Source: Luteimonas rhizosphaericola (GTDB lineage Bacteria > Pseudomonadota > Gammaproteobacteria > Xanthomonadales > Xanthomonadaceae). Taken from it: a stretch of DNA of 64,000 nt. Below are positions 27,623 through 36,776 of this stretch, one piece after another. Position 1 is the stretch's first letter. Each line of letters begins with the position of its first letter. The stretch is from the NCBI RefSeq assembly GCF_029888045.1, contig NZ_JARXRN010000024.1, positions 40,768-104,767 of the forward strand. The letters are read 5' to 3'. Under the pieces are notes generated by a model. It was not told the origin of the DNA. It saw only the letters and a program-made list of their open reading frames with translations, and ran no database searches. Position numbers and translations under genes: made by a program.

Positions 27623-28480
27623 TTACCCGAAGCGGCCGGTGATGTAGTCCTCGGTCTGCTGCTTCGAGGGGTTGGAGAAGATGGTTTCGGTGGTGTCGTG
27701 CTCGATCAGGTCGCCCAGGTACATGAAGGCGGTGAAGTCGGACACGCGCGCGGCCTGCTGCATGTTGTGGGTGACGATGACGATGGTGTAGTCGAGCTTG
27801 AGCTCCTCGATCAGCTGCTCGATGCGGCTGGTGGAGATCGGGTCGAGCGCCGAGGTCGGCTCGTCCAGCAGCAGCACGTCCGGGCGCAGGGCGACCGCGC
27901 GCGCGATGCACAGCCGCTGCTGCTGGCCGCCCGACAGGCCCAGTGCGCTCTGGCCCAGCTTGTCCTTGACCTCGTCCCACAGCGCGCCCTGGCGCAGCGC
28001 ATGCTCGACGCGCTCGTCGAGCTGCTTCTTCGACAGCTTCTCGTGGTGGCGGATGGCGTAGGCGACGTTCTCGTAGATCGTCATCGGGAACGGCACCGGC
28101 TTCTGGAACACCATCCCGACCTTGCTGCGGAGCCGGTTCATCGGGTACTTCGGTGAGAGGATGTTCTCGCCGTCGAGCAGGATCTCGCCGGTCGCATGCA
28201 TCTTCGGATACAGCGAGTAGATCCGGTTGAAGATCCGCAGCAGCGTGGACTTTCCGCAGCCCGACGGGCCGATCAGCGCCGTCACGCGCTTTTCGGGGAT
28301 GTCGAGGCTGATGTTCTTCAGCGCGTGGAACTTGTCGTAGTGGAAGTCCAGGCCCCGGACCGAGATCTTGGTCGGCATCGGCGCCAGCGCGCCGCGCTGC
28401 TGCGTGGCCACGTTGATGCGCTGGTGCGCGACCGCGGGGGGAAGATCGTTCATGGACGGGTCCAGGGAAAGGTCAGTCAT
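27623..28480 (-). CDS. pstB: phosphate ABC transporter ATPase PstB
   Basis: 285-residue ATPase that drives phosphate import by the Pst complex. Walker [11 protein letters not shown]-loop [13 protein letters not shown], signature LSGGQQQR, Walker [13 protein letters not shown] and the switch histidine in IVTHNMQQ are all intact. The ATG at 28480 overlaps the pstA stop by 8 bp. The first 35 residues are an extension before the usual [11 protein letters not shown] start. The 139 bp after the gene contain GC-rich inverted repeats that may act as a processing or attenuation hairpin before phoU. Confidence 0.97.
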   Translation of the reverse strand: MTDLSLDPSMNDLPPAVAHQRINVATQQRGALAPMPTKISVRGLDFHYDKFHALKNISLDIPEKRVTALIGPSGCGKSTLLRIFNRIYSLYPKMHATGEILLDGENILSPKYPMNRLRSKVGMVFQKPVPFPMTIYENVAYAIRHHEKLSKKQLDERVEHALRQGALWDEVKDKLGQSALGLSGGQQQRLCIARAVALRPDVLLLDEPTSALDPISTSRIEQLIEELKLDYTIVIVTHNMQQAARVSDFTAFMYLGDLIEHDTTETIFSNPSKQQTEDYITGRFG

Positions 28481-29357
28481 GGGAGATCCTGTTGCGCAAC
28501 AGTAGCGCGCGCGCCGACAGGCTCACCAGCAGCACGAACGCGGTCAGCACGAACGCGCCGGCCCAGGCCAGCTGCTGCCAGGATTCGTAAGGACTGCCGG
28601 CGTACTGGTACATCACCACCGGCACGCTCGCCATCGGCTGCAGCACGTTGGAGTTCCAGTACTGGTTGCCGAAGGCGGTGAACAGCAACGGCGCGGTCTC
28701 GCCCGAGATGCGCGCCAGCGACAGCAGGATGCCGGTGACGATGCCGGCCGAGGCGCTGCGGTACAGCACCTGCACGATGACCTTCCACTGCGGTACCCCA
28801 AGCGACAGCGCCGCCTCGCGCATCTGCACCGGTACCAGCTGCAGCATCTCGTCGGTGGTGCGCACCACCACCGGCAGCACGATGAAGGCCAGCGCGATCG
28901 ATCCGGCCAGGGCCGAGAACCGCCCCCCGGTTTGCATCACGATCAGGGTGTAGACGAACAGGCCCAGCACGATCGACGGCGCCGAGAGCAGAATGTCGTT
29001 GACGAAGCGCACGACAGTGCCGACCTTGCGCGCCTTGCCGTATTCCGACAGCCAGGTCCCGGCGGCCACGCCCAGCGGCGTGCCGATGCCGATCGCCATC
29101 GCACACATCACCGCACTGCCGAAGAACGCATTGAGCAGCCCGCCCTCCTGCATGGGCGGCGGCGTCATCTGGGTGAACAGCGCCCAGTTGATGCCGCCGA
29201 TGGCCTTGCTGGCCAGCGTCCACAGGATCCAGCCGAGGAAGAACAGGCCGAAGGCCGCGGTCAGCACCGCGAGCACGATCGCCAGCGCATTGCCGAACCG
29301 GCGCCTGGCGTACAGCCGGTCGGCGATCGCGTGCTCGCGCGGGGTGACGGCGGACAT
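28473..29357 (-). CDS. pstA: phosphate ABC transporter permease PstA
   Basis: 294-residue inner-membrane permease with six predicted helices. The coupling-helix motif that docks PstB is seen in [23 protein letters not shown], followed by [25 protein letters not shown], the strongest PstA mark. Its ATG shares one base with the pstC stop (TGATG), so the two permeases are translationally coupled. It pairs with PstC as the channel. Confidence 0.96.
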   Translation of the reverse strand: MSAVTPREHAIADRLYARRRFGNALAIVLAVLTAAFGLFFLGWILWTLASKAIGGINWALFTQMTPPPMQEGGLLNAFFGSAVMCAMAIGIGTPLGVAAGTWLSEYGKARKVGTVVRFVNDILLSAPSIVLGLFVYTLIVMQTGGRFSALAGSIALAFIVLPVVVRTTDEMLQLVPVQMREAALSLGVPQWKVIVQVLYRSASAGIVTGILLSLARISGETAPLLFTAFGNQYWNSNVLQPMASVPVVMYQYAGSPYESWQQLAWAGAFVLTAFVLLVSLSARALLLRNRISHD

Positions 29358-30322
29358 CAGTTGCCCTCCCTGCGCGCGAGCTGCATCAGCATGAAGCGCG
29401 CGATCGCCAGCACCACGAAGGTCACGATGAACAGCACGAATCCCAGCAGCAGAAGCGCCGAGCGGTAGGTTTCGGTGGCCTCGCCGAAGTCGTTGGCGAT
29501 CAGCGCCGCGATGGTAGTGCCCGGCTCGAGCAGCGAGGGCGACAGCCGCACCGAATTGCCGACCACGAACGCGACCGCCATGGTCTCGCCCAGCGCCCGG
29601 CCGAGGCCGAGGAAGATGCCGCCGATCACCGCCGAGCGGGTGTAGGGCAGCACGATGTCCCAGCTGACTTCCCAGCGCGTGGAACCGAGCGCGTAGGCCG
29701 ACTCCTTCAGCCGTGTAGGCACGGTGAGGAACACCTCGCGCATCACCGAAGAGATGAACGGGATCACCATGATCGCCAGCACGAAGCCGGCGGTGAGCAT
29801 GCCGATGCCCAGCGGCGGGCCGCGGAACAGCACGCCCAGGCCCGGAATCGTGCCGAGGTGGTCGTTGAGCCACGGCGTCACGTGCTCGGTCATCACCGGC
29901 ACCAGCACGAACAGGCCCCACATGCCGTAGATGATCGAGGGGATGCCGGCCAGCAGTTCGATCGCCGTGCCGACGGGTCCGCGCATCCAGCGCGGCGCGA
30001 CCTCGGTGAGGAAGAAGGCGATACCGAAGCTCACCGGCACCGCGATCAGCATCGCGATGACCGCGGTGACGATCGTGCCGTAGATCGGCGCCAGCGCGCC
30101 GTACCTGTTCTCGACCGGGTTCCAGTCGGCGGAGAAGAAGAAGCTCAGCCCCTGCGAGGCGAGTGCGTCGCGCCCGCCCCACAGCATCGACAGCGCCGCA
30201 CTTGCGAGCGCCAGCAGCACGAACACCACGGTCGACGCCAGCGCCCAGCGGAACAGGCGGTCGTTGCGGGCGTCCCTGACGTCGCGGTCGCTGCTGGGAG
30301 CGGGAATCGTGGCGGCGTTCAT
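29357..30322 (-). CDS. pstC: phosphate ABC transporter permease PstC
   Basis: 321-residue permease of the Pst complex. A short soluble N-terminus (1-25) leads into six helices; family marks are GIPSIIYGMWGLFVLVP, the coupling motif KESAYALGSTRWEVSWDIVLPY and GLGRALGETMAVAFVVGN. The gene starts 178 bp downstream of pstS, with a stable hairpin between them, which usually lets the binding protein be made in excess over the permeases. Confidence 0.96.
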   Translation of the reverse strand: MNAATIPAPSSDRDVRDARNDRLFRWALASTVVFVLLALASAALSMLWGGRDALASQGLSFFFSADWNPVENRYGALAPIYGTIVTAVIAMLIAVPVSFGIAFFLTEVAPRWMRGPVGTAIELLAGIPSIIYGMWGLFVLVPVMTEHVTPWLNDHLGTIPGLGVLFRGPPLGIGMLTAGFVLAIMVIPFISSVMREVFLTVPTRLKESAYALGSTRWEVSWDIVLPYTRSAVIGGIFLGLGRALGETMAVAFVVGNSVRLSPSLLEPGTTIAALIANDFGEATETYRSALLLLGFVLFIVTFVVLAIARFMLMQLARREGN

Positions 30323-30427
30323 GCGGTATCCGGGATGGGAGAAGGGCCGTCATCCCCGCCGGGGCGGGACCCCCATGTCCGGCGCCCCGGGAGGGAGAGG
30401 GCGGGCGGACACCGGAGCACCGCCTGG

Positions 30428-30447
30428 CCGGGCGGCGAACCGCCCGG
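30428..30447 (-). promoter_or_regulatory. stable UUCG hairpin between pstS and pstC
   Basis: On the minus strand CCGGGCGG-TTCG-CCGCCCGG, an 8-bp perfect stem capped by a UUCG tetraloop, 54 bp after the pstS stop. It has no T-run, so it is more likely to protect the pstS message or weaken read-through than to end transcription fully. Confidence 0.6.
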
Positions 30448-30500
30448 ACCCGGTGGGGTATAGCCGCGACGGCCGCACGGCGCGCGCGCGGCCGGTTGCA

Positions 30501-31595
30501 TCACTTGAATTCCGCGGCCCAGTACGCCTCGATCTGGGACACCAGTTCAGCCGGAAGCGGCACGTAGTGCAGCTCGGTCGCCTGCGCCTGGCCCTGCTCG
30601 AAGGCCCACTTGAAGAAGTCCAGCGTCGCGCGGCTGCGCGCCGGGTCCTTCGGCTGCTTGGGCATCAGCATGAAATTGGTGGCGGTGATCGGCCAGGCGT
30701 CCGCGCCGGGGGCGTTGGTGATCACCAGGTTGAAGTCGGTCGCATTGGCCCAGTCCGCGGTGGCGGCGGCCGCGGCGAAGCTCTCGTCGTTCGGCTGCAC
30801 CCAGTTGCCGGCGGCGTTCTGCATCGAGGCGTACGGCATCCCGTTCTGCAGCGCGTAGGCAAGCTCGACGTAGCCGATCGAACCCTTGATCTGCTGCACG
30901 TAGGAGGCGACGCCCTCATTGCCCTTGCCGCCGACGCCGGTCGGCCACTGCAGCGAGGTGCCTTCGCCGACCTTCGCCTTCCAGTCCGGACTGACCTTGG
31001 ACAGGTAGTTGGAGAAGTTGAAGGTGGTGCCCGAGCCGTCCGACCGGTGCACGATGCTGATCTTGCCGTCGGGCAGGGTGGTGCCTGGGTTCAGCGCTGC
31101 GATGGCCGGATCGTTCCAGGTGGTGATCTTGCCGAGGAAGATGTCCGCCAGCACCGGGCCGGTCAGGCGCAGCTGGCCGGGCGCCATGCCTTCGAGGTTC
31201 ATCACCGGCACCACGCCGCCGATCGCGGAGGGGAACTGGCCCAGTCCGGCTTCGGCGAGTTCCTCGCTCGGCAGCGGCTTGTCGCTGGATCCGAAATCGA
31301 CCGTGCCGGCCTTGATCTGGGCGATGCCGCCACCCGAACCGATCGACTGGTAGTTGACCTTGGCGCCGGTGGCGGCGTTGTAGTCGGCTGACCAGCGCGA
31401 GACCAGCGGATAGATGAAGGATGCGCCGGCGCCCGAGATTTCCGCGTCGATGCGATCTCCGGCCGGGGCACCCGCAGTGCCGTCGGCGGCGGGCGCCTGG
31501 CCGGCGGGCGTGGACTCATTGCCGGGCGAGCACGCGCTGGCGAACAGCGCGGCCGACAGGGCGAGGACGGTGAAGCGGGCAGGACGGGTGTTCAT
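30501..31595 (-). CDS. pstS: phosphate-binding lipoprotein PstS
   Basis: 364-residue periplasmic phosphate-binding protein, here a lipoprotein with lipobox FASAC (Cys22) and a linker rich in Ala, Gly and Pro. The mature part carries the family marks GAGASFIYPLVSRWSADYN, GSGGGIAQIKAGTVDFGSSDKPL and HRSDGSGTTFNFSNYL, whose loops hold the phosphate. AGGAG is 7 bp before the ATG at 31595. A Pho-box-like site lies 64 bp upstream. It is the first gene of pstSCAB-phoU. Confidence 0.97.
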   Translation of the reverse strand: MNTRPARFTVLALSAALFASACSPGNESTPAGQAPAADGTAGAPAGDRIDAEISGAGASFIYPLVSRWSADYNAATGAKVNYQSIGSGGGIAQIKAGTVDFGSSDKPLPSEELAEAGLGQFPSAIGGVVPVMNLEGMAPGQLRLTGPVLADIFLGKITTWNDPAIAALNPGTTLPDGKISIVHRSDGSGTTFNFSNYLSKVSPDWKAKVGEGTSLQWPTGVGGKGNEGVASYVQQIKGSIGYVELAYALQNGMPYASMQNAAGNWVQPNDESFAAAAATADWANATDFNLVITNAPGADAWPITATNFMLMPKQPKDPARSRATLDFFKWAFEQGQAQATELHYVPLPAELVSQIEAYWAAEFK

Positions 31596-31658
31596 GTGCG
31601 AGCTCCTGGAGCGGACCAGGGCGTGCCTGGCGGGATGGCCACATGAAATGATGTTTTT

Positions 31659-31676
31659 GTTACAGGCGTATGACTG
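31659..31676 (-). promoter_or_regulatory. Pho box upstream of pstS
   Basis: On the minus strand CAGTCAT-ACGC-CTGTAAC, two 7-mers 11 bp apart, agreeing with the PhoB half-site consensus CTGTCAT/CTGTCAC at 12 of 14 positions. It ends 64 bp before the pstS start, the place expected for a PhoB-activated promoter. Confidence 0.75.
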
Positions 31677-31723
31677 CGCGGCGCCCATCCGCCGCCCGGC
31701 GCTTCGCACGGGGCCGGGGCACG

Positions 31724-31748
31724 AAAAAAAGCGGGCCCGGAGGCCCGC
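31724..31748 (-). terminator. Intrinsic terminator upstream of the pstS promoter
   Basis: On the minus strand GCGGGCC-TCCG-GGCCCGC followed by seven T residues: a textbook terminator. It lies upstream of the pstS Pho box and points the same way as pstS, so it must end a transcript that starts further right, in a stretch with no convincing gene. Confidence 0.85.
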
Positions 31749-32005
31749 GCAATGGGAGGTGCCGTCTTGAGGAGAGGGAGATCGGATCGGTCGGAAGCGC
31801 CGGGCGTACCGCCAGGGGAGAGGACCGGCGGGTGTCCGGTGACGCTTCCGTGGAATGCATTGGACCGCCCTGCGATGACAGGGGCATTCAGCGTCGATGA
31901 CGCTCGCGTGACATCGGCCGGTGGCCGCTGGCTCGCGGGGTGGCGTCCCAAGCGGCCAAGGCTGGCGTGCGGCGGTCACGGCGCGGAAAGCCCACAGACG
32001 CCGGA
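31749..32005 (-). ncRNA. candidate small RNA between the porin and pstS genes
   Basis: This stretch holds no open frame I trust: the longest minus-strand frames run straight through the terminator at 31724. Yet it ends in that strong terminator and begins beside the PhoB-like sites at 32006-32050. A transcript of roughly 250-280 nt is therefore plausible, perhaps induced by phosphate starvation. No promoter is clear and I do not recognise the RNA. Confidence 0.3.
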
Positions 32006-32019
32006 CTGTCATATGACAG
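32006..32019. promoter_or_regulatory. palindrome CTGTCATATGACAG next to a Pho box
   Basis: A perfect 14-bp palindrome made of a PhoB-like half-site and its mirror. The half-sites are inverted rather than direct, so it is not a standard Pho box, but it abuts one (32022) and may serve transcription in both directions. Confidence 0.4.
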
Positions 32020-32021
32020 CC

Positions 32022-32050
32022 GTGTCATCAAATTGACACGTCACTGACCC
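32022..32050 (+). promoter_or_regulatory. Pho box upstream of the porin gene
   Basis: GTGTCAT-CAAA-TTGACAC-GTCA-CTGACCC gives three 7-mers at 11-bp steps; the first pair matches the PhoB consensus at 11 of 14 positions. It ends 94 bp before the porin start. Confidence 0.65.
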
Positions 32051-32144
32051 ATTCTCCGCGCTGCCTGCCTCCACAGCGCGCCTGCGCGCTTCGATCCGGC
32101 CACCGCCCCTCGGCCTCGCGCCGTCACCACTCCGGGATGCCCCC

Positions 32145-33437
32145 ATGCGCCATTCGCTCCTCGCTACCGTTGTCGTCTCCACGCTTGCGGTCGTCAGCGC
32201 CCCCGCCGCCGCGCAATCGCCGCAGGCGCAGGAGATCGCCGAACTCAAGGCCCAGATCGCCGCGCTCGCGGCCAGGGTCCAGGAACTCGAGACCCGTACC
32301 GATGATGCGTCTGCGGCGCCCGCCGCGGCGGTTGCCCAGACCACGTCGCCGCAGCCGGTGGTTGCCACGAAAGGTGGCCTCAAGGTGACCTCCGCCGACA
32401 AGGCGTTCGAGGTTTCGCTCGGCGGCCGCATCCATTTCGACGCCTACGCCTTCGACCGCGACCAGGCCGAGCCTGCCGGTACCACGGAGTTCCGCCGCGC
32501 GCGCCTGACCCTGCAGGGCAAGGCCTATGGCTGGGACTACAAGCTCGAGCAGGACTTCGCCGCCGGCAGCAACCTCGACGGGCTGCGCGACGCCTACATC
32601 GCACGCGAAGCGCTGGGCGGCAGGTTCACCATCGGCCACTTCAAGCCGTACCGCTCGATGGAGGAGCTCACCAGCTCCAACGACCTGCTGATGATGGAGC
32701 GTCCCTTCGCCTCGGCCACCGGCCTGTTCAACGGCCGCCAGTTCCAGCAGGGCGTGGGCTACCTGCGCGCCGGGGACAACTACACCGCGGGCTTCAGCGC
32801 GTTCAACCTGCGCGGCGCCAGCGGCGCCCGCAACGAGGGCGTGGGCTACGCGGGGCGCGTGACCTTCGCGCCGATCGCCACCGACCAGGCCACGCTGCAC
32901 TTCGGCGCATGGGCCAGCCAGGAGAACGCGAACCAGGGTTCGGCAGATCTGGTGGCCTCGGTCAACTACGCCGGCCGCCGCGGCCCGTCGCAGGCGATCG
33001 CGACCGTGAGCGGGGCCAGCGGCGACGAGGTCACCGCCTACGGCGTGGAGGCGGCCGGCGCCTTCGGCCCGCTGTTCTTCCAGGGCGAGTACGCCAACGC
33101 CGCGTTCGGCCAGCCGCTGGGACCGGACCAGGACGTCACCACCTGGTACCTGCAGGGCAGCTGGCACCTCAACGGCGGCCACAAGCCGTACAAGGCCGGC
33201 ACCGGCGTGTTCGGTTCGGCGCCCGTCGCCGGCGCGGGACTGTGGGAACTCACCGCGCGCTACGACGCGATCGAGAACAGGGACATCGCCGACCTCGACG
33301 TGAGCAGCTGGCTGCTGGGCGTGAACTACTACGTCAACCCGGCGCTGCGCTTCATGTTCAACTACACCCGCGGCGACAACGGCTTCAACGGCGACGAGAC
33401 CGGCCAGTACGCGCTGCGCACGCAGTTCGCGTTCTGA
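32145..33437 (+). CDS. phosphate-selective porin, OprO/OprP family
   Basis: 430-residue outer-membrane porin. Signal peptide cut near SAPAAAQ, then a coiled-coil stretch (about 28-55, QEIAELKAQIAALAARVQEL) that forms the trimer stalk, followed by the barrel with the Porin_O_P marks EVSLGGRIHFDAYAFDRD, FRRARLTLQGKAYGWDYKLEQDF and RDAYIAREALGGRFTIGHFKPY. It ends in phenylalanine, as outer-membrane barrels do. The family passes phosphate or polyphosphate; the Pho box upstream and the neighbouring pst genes support that here. Confidence 0.93.
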   Translation: MRHSLLATVVVSTLAVVSAPAAAQSPQAQEIAELKAQIAALAARVQELETRTDDASAAPAAAVAQTTSPQPVVATKGGLKVTSADKAFEVSLGGRIHFDAYAFDRDQAEPAGTTEFRRARLTLQGKAYGWDYKLEQDFAAGSNLDGLRDAYIAREALGGRFTIGHFKPYRSMEELTSSNDLLMMERPFASATGLFNGRQFQQGVGYLRAGDNYTAGFSAFNLRGASGARNEGVGYAGRVTFAPIATDQATLHFGAWASQENANQGSADLVASVNYAGRRGPSQAIATVSGASGDEVTAYGVEAAGAFGPLFFQGEYANAAFGQPLGPDQDVTTWYLQGSWHLNGGHKPYKAGTGVFGSAPVAGAGLWELTARYDAIENRDIADLDVSSWLLGVNYYVNPALRFMFNYTRGDNGFNGDETGQYALRTQFAF

Positions 33438-33461
33438 CGGCCTGCGCCGGCGCCGGCGCGC

Positions 33462-34160
33462 TCAGTCCGCGAGCGTGCCGGCGTCGACCCGGCTGAACCC
33501 GCCCGGCGCCTGCTGGAAGCCGGCGGCCAGCAGCGCGATCCGCAGCGCGGGATCGTCGCTGCGGGCCAGGCTTTCGACGCGCCAGGCGCCGTCGCCGTCG
33601 ACCTCCAGCCGTGCCTCGACGTGCAGCGGCCCGCCCGGTTGCTCGGGCACGAGTGCGAGCACGCCGCGGCGGCCCTCGCATGCGGGCGCGCCGGCGAGGA
33701 TGAGCGGCGCCAGCGCATCGTCCGCGGACGCGATCTCGACCCGCACCCGCCCGCCGGCCTCGCGACAGCCCGCGTCGTCGAACAGCAGGCCGGCGCCTTC
33801 CAGCGACGCGCGCAGCGCCAGTCCCGACAGCGCCGGCAGCGGCAGCACGCCGTCGGCCTCGCGCAGCCCCCGCCGGGGGCCGGTGTACAGCACGAGTGAC
33901 AGCGCGGGCCCGCGCATCCACACCTGCCGCCGCCCCGCCAGCAGCGGCAGCGGCGACAGGCCCAGGTGCATGTCGCCCAGCGGGGTGGAGTGCCAGTGCA
34001 GCTGGCGCAGCCGTCCGGACCAGACCGCGCCCTCGACCCGCGTCGCCGACAGCGCGGCCGGCAACGACAACCGCGGCAGCAGCAGCCGCAGCGGCACGCA
34101 CACGACCACGCCGAGCGCCAGCGCGGCGACGAACCACAGCGCGAGCCGGCGCCGGCTCAC
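33462..34160 (-). CDS. gspN: type II secretion protein N
   Basis: 232-residue inner-membrane protein with one N-terminal helix (7-27) and a periplasmic domain of the GspN family (ATRVEGAVWSGRLRQLHW, then PLPLLAGRRQVWMRGPAL). GspN is an accessory part of some secretion systems, including those of Xanthomonas, and its role is not fully settled. The GTG at 34160 overlaps the gspM stop in GTGA. Last gene of the 12-gene operon. Confidence 0.88.
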   Translation of the reverse strand: MSRRRLALWFVAALALGVVVCVPLRLLLPRLSLPAALSATRVEGAVWSGRLRQLHWHSTPLGDMHLGLSPLPLLAGRRQVWMRGPALSLVLYTGPRRGLREADGVLPLPALSGLALRASLEGAGLLFDDAGCREAGGRVRVEIASADDALAPLILAGAPACEGRRGVLALVPEQPGGPLHVEARLEVDGDGAWRVESLARSDDPALRIALLAAGFQQAPGGFSRVDAGTLAD

Positions 34161-34648
34161 GTGCCGTCTCCGCCGAAGCCGACGCTCGCGCGCAGCCGGC
34201 CGTCGGCCGGCTCCACCCGCAGCGAGGCCGGCGCCAGTCCGTCGCCGGCCAGCGTGCCGAGCCAGCCGAACAGCGCCGGCGCGGCGACGCGCTCGAACTC
34301 GAGCACGAACGCGCCATCGGCGGCGGTGCGCTGCCGGCTGGGCGCCAGGCCCGCGGCGCGCGCGCTGTCGAGCACGCGCCGCTGCAGCGCCTCGCCGTCC
34401 GGCGCCACGGTGCGCGCACCGTCGCCGCCGTGCGCCGTGAGCGACGCGACTTCGGCCTCGGCCGCCTGCAGCGCGGACACCGCGCGGTCGTAGCGCGCGC
34501 CGGCGTGCTCGCGCACCGCGCGCAGCGGCCACAGCAGTCCGTACCACCAGGCGAACGCCGCGAGCAGGATCGCCATCAGCGCCAGCATGGCGCGTTCGCG
34601 GGGCGCGCGCGTGCGCCACCAGCCGGCGGAGCGGGCGATCGGACTCAT
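34157..34648 (-). CDS. gspM: type II secretion protein M
   Basis: 163-residue bitopic protein of the inner-membrane platform. One helix (about 21-40, LALMAILLAAFAWWYGLLWP) is followed by a short coiled coil and a small ferredoxin-like domain (about 70-160) that dimerises and binds GspL. The ATG overlaps the gspL stop by 4 bp. The frame is open upstream but the family start is the ATG at 34648. Confidence 0.9.
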   Translation of the reverse strand: MSPIARSAGWWRTRAPRERAMLALMAILLAAFAWWYGLLWPLRAVREHAGARYDRAVSALQAAEAEVASLTAHGGDGARTVAPDGEALQRRVLDSARAAGLAPSRQRTAADGAFVLEFERVAAPALFGWLGTLAGDGLAPASLRVEPADGRLRASVGFGGDGT

Positions 34649-35748
34649 GCGCCGGGCTCCAGGGACAGTGCGGTCCGCAGGCCGCGTTCGCCCGCGCGGC
34701 TGCCGCCTTCGACAAGCCGCCAGCCATCGCCGGCGAGGGTGGCGCGCAGCGTCTCCAGGTCCTCGGCGCGCGGATGCGCGAGCACCGCCCGCACGCGGTC
34801 GCCGCGCTGGTACTCGAACTCGACCAGGTGCACGCCCGGCTGCGCGGCCACCGCGGCGAACAGCGCGCCGGTGGCCGCGGCGAACGCGCGCGGTGCGCGG
34901 GCGGCCTGCAGCTGCGCGTCGAGTCCATCCGGCCCGTCCGCCGAGGTCGCGCCCGTCGCCGGCAGCGCGTCGCGGACGATGGCGGAGGCGCGTTCCTCCA
35001 GCGCACGCGCCGCCAGCGTCAGCTGCAGCGCGTGCGCGGCGACCAGCAGCAGCGGCGAGGCCACAAGTGCGGCGACCAGCCACGCCAGCCGCCTGCGGCC
35101 GGCGGGACGCGCGCGCCTCGATGCCGGGACGAACTCGCCCTGCAGCAGGTCGATCTCCGGGTGCAGGGCGCCGGCCGCGAAGCGGGTCGGATCGCCGTCC
35201 AGCACCACCCGGCCGCGGTCGCCGAGCACCCGTACCGCCAGCGCCGGCTCGGCGACGAACGCCAGGTCCACGGCCCGCACCAGCCAGCGGTCGCCGGCGA
35301 CGAGCACGTGCGCGGCGCCCGGGGCCTCGGGCGGTGGCAGCAGCAGCTGTTCCGGCACCGCGGCGTCGACCGCGAGGCCGTGGGCGGCGGCGCGGTCAAG
35401 CCAGGCCTGCACCAATGCGGCATCCACGGCGGCCACGCGGCGCAGCGTGCCGGCGCGCGCGTCGTCGAGCGCGACATGCAGCGGCTGCGGACGCGCCAGC
35501 CGCGGCGCGAGCAGGGCGCGCGCCGCCGCCCGGGCCTGCGCCGCGCTGTGCGCCGGCAGGTCGAGCCGGTCGATGCGGATCGCCTCGCCCGGCACGACCA
35601 GCACGGTCGACGCGACCGCGCCCGCCGGCGGCGCCGCGTGGCCGGGCGGCAACGGCACGCGGGTGCGCACGCGCCCGTCGCCATCGACCTCGATCAGGAT
35701 GGCCTCGGCCGCGGGATCGGCGGGCAGGAACAGGATGCGGTGGTTCAT
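34645..35748 (-). CDS. gspL: type II secretion protein L
   Basis: 367-residue platform protein that ties the ATPase GspE to the membrane. The cytoplasmic actin-like domain (about 1-215) is followed by one helix (about 228-245, WLVAALVASPLLLVAAHAL) and a periplasmic ferredoxin-like domain. It overlaps gspK by 4 bp upstream and gspM by 4 bp downstream. The start is the ATG at 35748. Confidence 0.9.
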   Translation of the reverse strand: MNHRILFLPADPAAEAILIEVDGDGRVRTRVPLPPGHAAPPAGAVASTVLVVPGEAIRIDRLDLPAHSAAQARAAARALLAPRLARPQPLHVALDDARAGTLRRVAAVDAALVQAWLDRAAAHGLAVDAAVPEQLLLPPPEAPGAAHVLVAGDRWLVRAVDLAFVAEPALAVRVLGDRGRVVLDGDPTRFAAGALHPEIDLLQGEFVPASRRARPAGRRRLAWLVAALVASPLLLVAAHALQLTLAARALEERASAIVRDALPATGATSADGPDGLDAQLQAARAPRAFAAATGALFAAVAAQPGVHLVEFEYQRGDRVRAVLAHPRAEDLETLRATLAGDGWRLVEGGSRAGERGLRTALSLEPGA

Positions 35749-36776
35749 TCGTCGTGGGTCCATCGCCGGGCGACCAGGCGCACGGGCCCGGCGGTGTCGG
35801 CATCCAGCAGCGCGCTCAGCACCACCTCGGCGCCGTCGTAGTCGACTTCGGTGCGCAGCGCGAAATAGCGCGTGCGCAGGCGCAGCTGCTGCAGCGCGTG
35901 GTCGGGAAGCGGCACGGCGAGCGCCTGCGCGAACGCCGTCACGTCGGGCCAGCCGCCGCCGGGACGCGCGGCGATCACCCGGCGCGCGGCGGCGGCATCG
36001 AGCGCGTTGCTGCTGATCATCGCCAGCATCGGCGCGTCGTCCGGCTCGAGGGTGTTGGGGTTGAGCGGCGACAGCGCGCTGTCGGGCTGCGCGCACACGT
36101 GCGGGCGCAGGCGCGCGTAGGCGGCCGCGTCGTGTCCGGCGATCGCGCGCAGTTCGCTCACTTCCGCCAGCAGCGCGCCGGAGGTGCGGTATCCGGGCCA
36201 ACGGCCGGCGTAGGCGGCGTCTTCGGCGCCCGCCGCGGACGGCAGCTGGTCGCTGTCGATCCAGTCCACCAGCGCATCGGCCATCGCCGTGGCCTGGGCC
36301 GGCGCGATGCCGAGCGCGCGCAGTAGGGCGAGGTACTGCTGCACGCCGGCCTCGCGCCGCGACCACTGGCCGACGGCGCCCTCGACCACGCTGTTGAGGT
36401 TGAAGCAGGCGCTGGCATCGTCCAGGCGGATGCGCATCGCGCCGCCGTCGATCGGGAACACGAACGGGCGGCCGTTCCAGCCGCCTTCGAGCGTGGTGCG
36501 TCCGTCGCCGCGGTCGAGCTGGCGGATGCGCGCGCGCGCCAGTTCCTCGCTGCCCAGCGCATACCACTGCGCCTGCGCCAGCGCCTGGGCGTTGCCGGTG
36601 CGGCGCAGGCCGAAGCGGATGTCGTCGAGCACCGCCACCAGCAGCGCGCCCATCACCGCGACCAGCAGCAGCACGGTGAGCAGGGCCGCGCCGGCCTGCG
36701 CCGCGCCTGCCGGAGGCATGCGGTCCTCTAACCCGCAGCGCGGCGCGTGCGTGCGGCGGGCATGGACGCGGCTCAT
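35745..36776 (-). CDS. gspK: type II secretion minor pseudopilin K
   Basis: 343-residue, largest minor pseudopilin, which caps the pseudopilus with GspI and GspJ. A leader ending in glycine (GAAQAG) is followed by the helix AALLTVLLLVAVMGALLVAVL. As usual for GspK the glutamate at position 5 of the mature helix is missing. Then come the saposin-like insert and the calcium-site region (NSVVEGAVGQW, ALVDWIDSDQLPSAAGAEDAAY). ATG 36776 overlaps the gspJ stop (ATGA). Confidence 0.93.
   Translation of the reverse strand: MSRVHARRTHAPRCGLEDRMPPAGAAQAGAALLTVLLLVAVMGALLVAVLDDIRFGLRRTGNAQALAQAQWYALGSEELARARIRQLDRGDGRTTLEGGWNGRPFVFPIDGGAMRIRLDDASACFNLNSVVEGAVGQWSRREAGVQQYLALLRALGIAPAQATAMADALVDWIDSDQLPSAAGAEDAAYAGRWPGYRTSGALLAEVSELRAIAGHDAAAYARLRPHVCAQPDSALSPLNPNTLEPDDAPMLAMISSNALDAAAARRVIAARPGGGWPDVTAFAQALAVPLPDHALQQLRLRTRYFALRTEVDYDGAEVVLSALLDADTAGPVRLVARRWTHDE

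Noticed and set aside
31660..31887. A 75-codon minus-strand frame upstream of pstS
   Set aside because: It runs through an intrinsic terminator and the Pho box, has no ribosome site and no family look.
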